Below the pieces are notes generated by a model. It searched no databases. It was not told the origin of the DNA and saw only the letters and a list, made by a program, of their open reading frames with translations. DNA of 64,000 bases from CAZXGD01 sp046350455 (GTDB taxonomy: Bacteria > Planctomycetota > Phycisphaerae > Phycisphaerales > SM1A02). This document shows, one piece after another, positions 62,483 to 64,000 of this stretch. Where the stretch lies: assembly GCA_046350455.1 (NCBI GenBank), contig JAXMAM010000010.1, positions 21,921 to 85,920 on the forward strand, in the 5' to 3' direction. Numbering within the stretch: the first letter of the stretch is position 1; the number at the start of each line of letters is the position of its first letter. The position numbers were made by a program, and so were the translations under genes.

Positions 62483-64000
62483 ATGCGTCGTACCGCCTAC
62501 CGTTCCCGACTCACCATGGACACCGAAGCCAGCACAAACGGCCGTCTGCCAGCGCCAGCGTGGGAGGACTCTGTCCGGCTCATGGAGCACCTGGCGCACG
62601 CGTTCGACCATGATCTGCCAGCCGCCTCCATGCGCCCGCAGCTGGAAGGTCTGACGCAGGCCGAGCCGCTGGAGACGCTGGCCGCCATCGCGCCTGCGGC
62701 GGGCTTGACGTGCGCCTTGCAGCGCATGAGCGTGGCGGACGCAGTATGGCTGGCGGACCACCGGGTGCCCATCGTGGCGTGGGCGCCGGCTGAAAGGCGC
62801 TGGGTGGTGCTCACTCGCCACGGCTTCTTCCGTGCGCGCATGTGGATGAGCAGCAGCGCAGACGACGAATCGGTTTCCATTGGCCGGCACGCGCTGGCGC
62901 GCCTCCTGGGCGCGCAGAGCGCCAATGACCTGGTGGATGCCGCGGTGGTGCAGCCAGCCGCGCCAGCCGCGGGCGCCGCCGCAGCCGCACCGCACGATGA
63001 TCACGACCACGCAGAGATGACTCCGGTGCGCCGCCTGGTGGCGCTGATGCGCCCAGAGGCGCGCGACTTGTGGGTGATCACCGTGTTCAGCGCCATCACC
63101 GGCCTGCTGTACCTGGCGCTGCCGCTGGCGGTCAACGCGTTCATCAGCAACCTGAGCTTTGGAACGCGCAGCGGGCCGTTCCTGCAGGGCCTGGTGGCCA
63201 TCGCTGTGGTGCTCTTCCTGTGCCTGGCTGTGGCGGGCGCCTTGCGCGGACTGCAGCACGTGGTGGCGGAGGTCATCCAGCGCCGCATCTTTGTGCGGCT
63301 GGGCGCGGACATTGCGCACCGCCTGCCGCGCGTAGATCTTGAGGCGCTGGACAGCGTGCATGCGCCAGAGCTGGTCAACCGCTTCCTGGATGTGGTGACG
63401 GTGCAGAAGAGCGCGTCCATGCTGCTCCTCACCGGCATCAACCTGGTGCTGGGCGCAGCCATCGGGCTGACAGTGCTGGCGTTCTATCACCCGTTCCTGC
63501 TGGCGTTCTCGCTCACGCTGCTGGTGGCGGTTGCGCTGATCGTGGTGGTGGGCGGGCGCCGCGCAGTGGCCACCAGCGTGCTGGAGAGCCGCCGCAAGTA
63601 CCAGGTGGTGGACTGGCTGGAGGAGATTGCGCGCCACCCTCGTGTCTTCAAGGGGCCAGGTGGCAATGAGATGGCCATGGCGCGCGCAGACGAGATGATC
63701 CGCGGCTATCTGCAGGCGCGCAGCAGCCACTTCCGCATCCTCATGCGGCAGATCAGCAGCCTGCTGGCGCTGGAGGTGCTGGCGGCCACGGCACTGCTGG
63801 GCGTGGGTGGATGGCTGGTGCTCAGCCAGCAGCTGACGCTGGGCCAGCTGGTGGCCAGCGAGATCATCGTGTCCGCCCTGGTGGCGTCCATCAGCAAGCT
63901 GGGCAAGCAGTTTGAAGCGTGGTACGACGCTGTGGCCGCCATGGACAAGCTGGGCCACCTGGTGGACCTGCGCCTGGAGCGCACCGGTGGCGAGGTGCCG
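62483..64000 (+). CDS. ABC exporter (type I secretion/peptidase-associated type), 5' part only
   Basis: The frame is open from the ATG at 62483 (alternative 62516) to the window end, giving 506 codons without a stop. The first ~150 residues resemble a degenerate C39-like domain: AAIAPAAGLTCALQRMSVAD, VPIVAWAP, RRWVVLTRHGFF. No catalytic Cys-His pair is evident, and a His/Asp-rich linker (HDDHDHAE) follows. Then come membrane helices of an ABC exporter core (RDLWVITVFSAITGLLYLAL and VVADIAHRLPRVDLEALDSV-type coupling region, LTLGQLVASEIIVSALVASI). The nucleotide-binding domain lies beyond the window. It probably exports peptides or proteins. Confidence 0.85.
   Translation, partial: MRRTAYRSRLTMDTEASTNGRLPAPAWEDSVRLMEHLAHAFDHDLPAASMRPQLEGLTQAEPLETLAAIAPAAGLTCALQRMSVADAVWLADHRVPIVAWAPAERRWVVLTRHGFFRARMWMSSSADDESVSIGRHALARLLGAQSANDLVDAAVVQPAAPAAGAAAAAPHDDHDHAEMTPVRRLVALMRPEARDLWVITVFSAITGLLYLALPLAVNAFISNLSFGTRSGPFLQGLVAIAVVLFLCLAVAGALRGLQHVVAEVIQRRIFVRLGADIAHRLPRVDLEALDSVHAPELVNRFLDVVTVQKSASMLLLTGINLVLGAAIGLTVLAFYHPFLLAFSLTLLVAVALIVVVGGRRAVATSVLESRRKYQVVDWLEEIARHPRVFKGPGGNEMAMARADEMIRGYLQARSSHFRILMRQISSLLALEVLAATALLGVGGWLVLSQQLTLGQLVASEIIVSALVASISKLGKQFEAWYDAVAAMDKLGHLVDLRLERTGGEVP

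Noticed and set aside
62330..63958. A 542-codon minus-strand open frame near the window end
   Set aside because: The plus strand encodes an ABC exporter that runs off the end; the antisense translation has no recognisable domain.

Overview
The window is about 64 kb of GC-rich bacterial chromosome. It most likely comes from a planctomycete, probably of the class Phycisphaerae. The pointers are: an alternative complex III (ActABCDEF) joined to an A2-type caa3 oxidase; secreted proteins ending in paired dockerin/EF-hand-like motifs (GTDLGLLLGAWG); PEP-CTERM-like tails (VPGPAGL...RRRK); TatC with a large extracytoplasmic insertion; an unusual sigma-like factor; and a membrane-anchored DUF1573 fusion protein. 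The lineage is inferred from gene content only; no rRNA or tRNA gene was seen.

Layout. 1-2101: end of a PH-domain protein, a DegT-type aminotransferase and dut. 2363-9631: a peptide/nickel-type ABC uptake operon with two OppC-like permeases, one OppB-like permease, an anchored binding protein and one ATPase. 9850-14550: a DnaJ/CbpA-like chaperone, a polyferredoxin-TPR membrane protein and a secreted subtilase. 14832-20433: a tightly packed run of metK, an RsmB-type rRNA methylase, a PtsN-like EIIA, a bifunctional-nuclease-family protein, a HAD hydrolase and truD. 20430-26381 (minus strand): tadA, tatC, tatD and an operon coupling two antiporter-like membrane proteins to a GlnB-like small protein and an EIIA-like protein.

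26522-44767 is the respiratory core: actA-F, a small membrane protein, a SCO copper chaperone, coxB/A/C, a subunit IV and a second subunit III, all on the plus strand. After it come a DUF3179 protein and heme O synthase (minus strand), then heme A synthase (plus strand), which is broken by a one-base frameshift. Together these would carry electrons from quinol through ACIII and its cytochromes to a caa3-type terminal oxidase, with the cofactor assembly factors alongside.

44742-55154: a DUF1573-toroid fusion protein, a quinone-reductase-like MDR enzyme, clpS, a MacA-MacB-TolC-type export operon, and a sigma-like factor with an unknown partner. 55455-60166: secreted and surface proteins, namely two tandem PEP-CTERM-like paralogues, a small sulfotransferase, a frameshifted dockerin-type protein and a PQQ-type sugar dehydrogenase with a dockerin-like tail. 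60273-64000: an ExbB-ExbD-ExbD energiser operon with a lipoprotein, and the start of a type I ABC exporter cut by the window end.

The most unusual non-coding signal is a family of intergenic elements at 394-418, 2109-2356 and 9630-9848. The two larger ones have 34-41 bp terminal inverted repeats built on GAAATTGGTGCC(T/A)GGCAC around unrelated minisatellite cores. The repeats fit base-for-base against flanking stop codons, or fill a divergent promoter gap.
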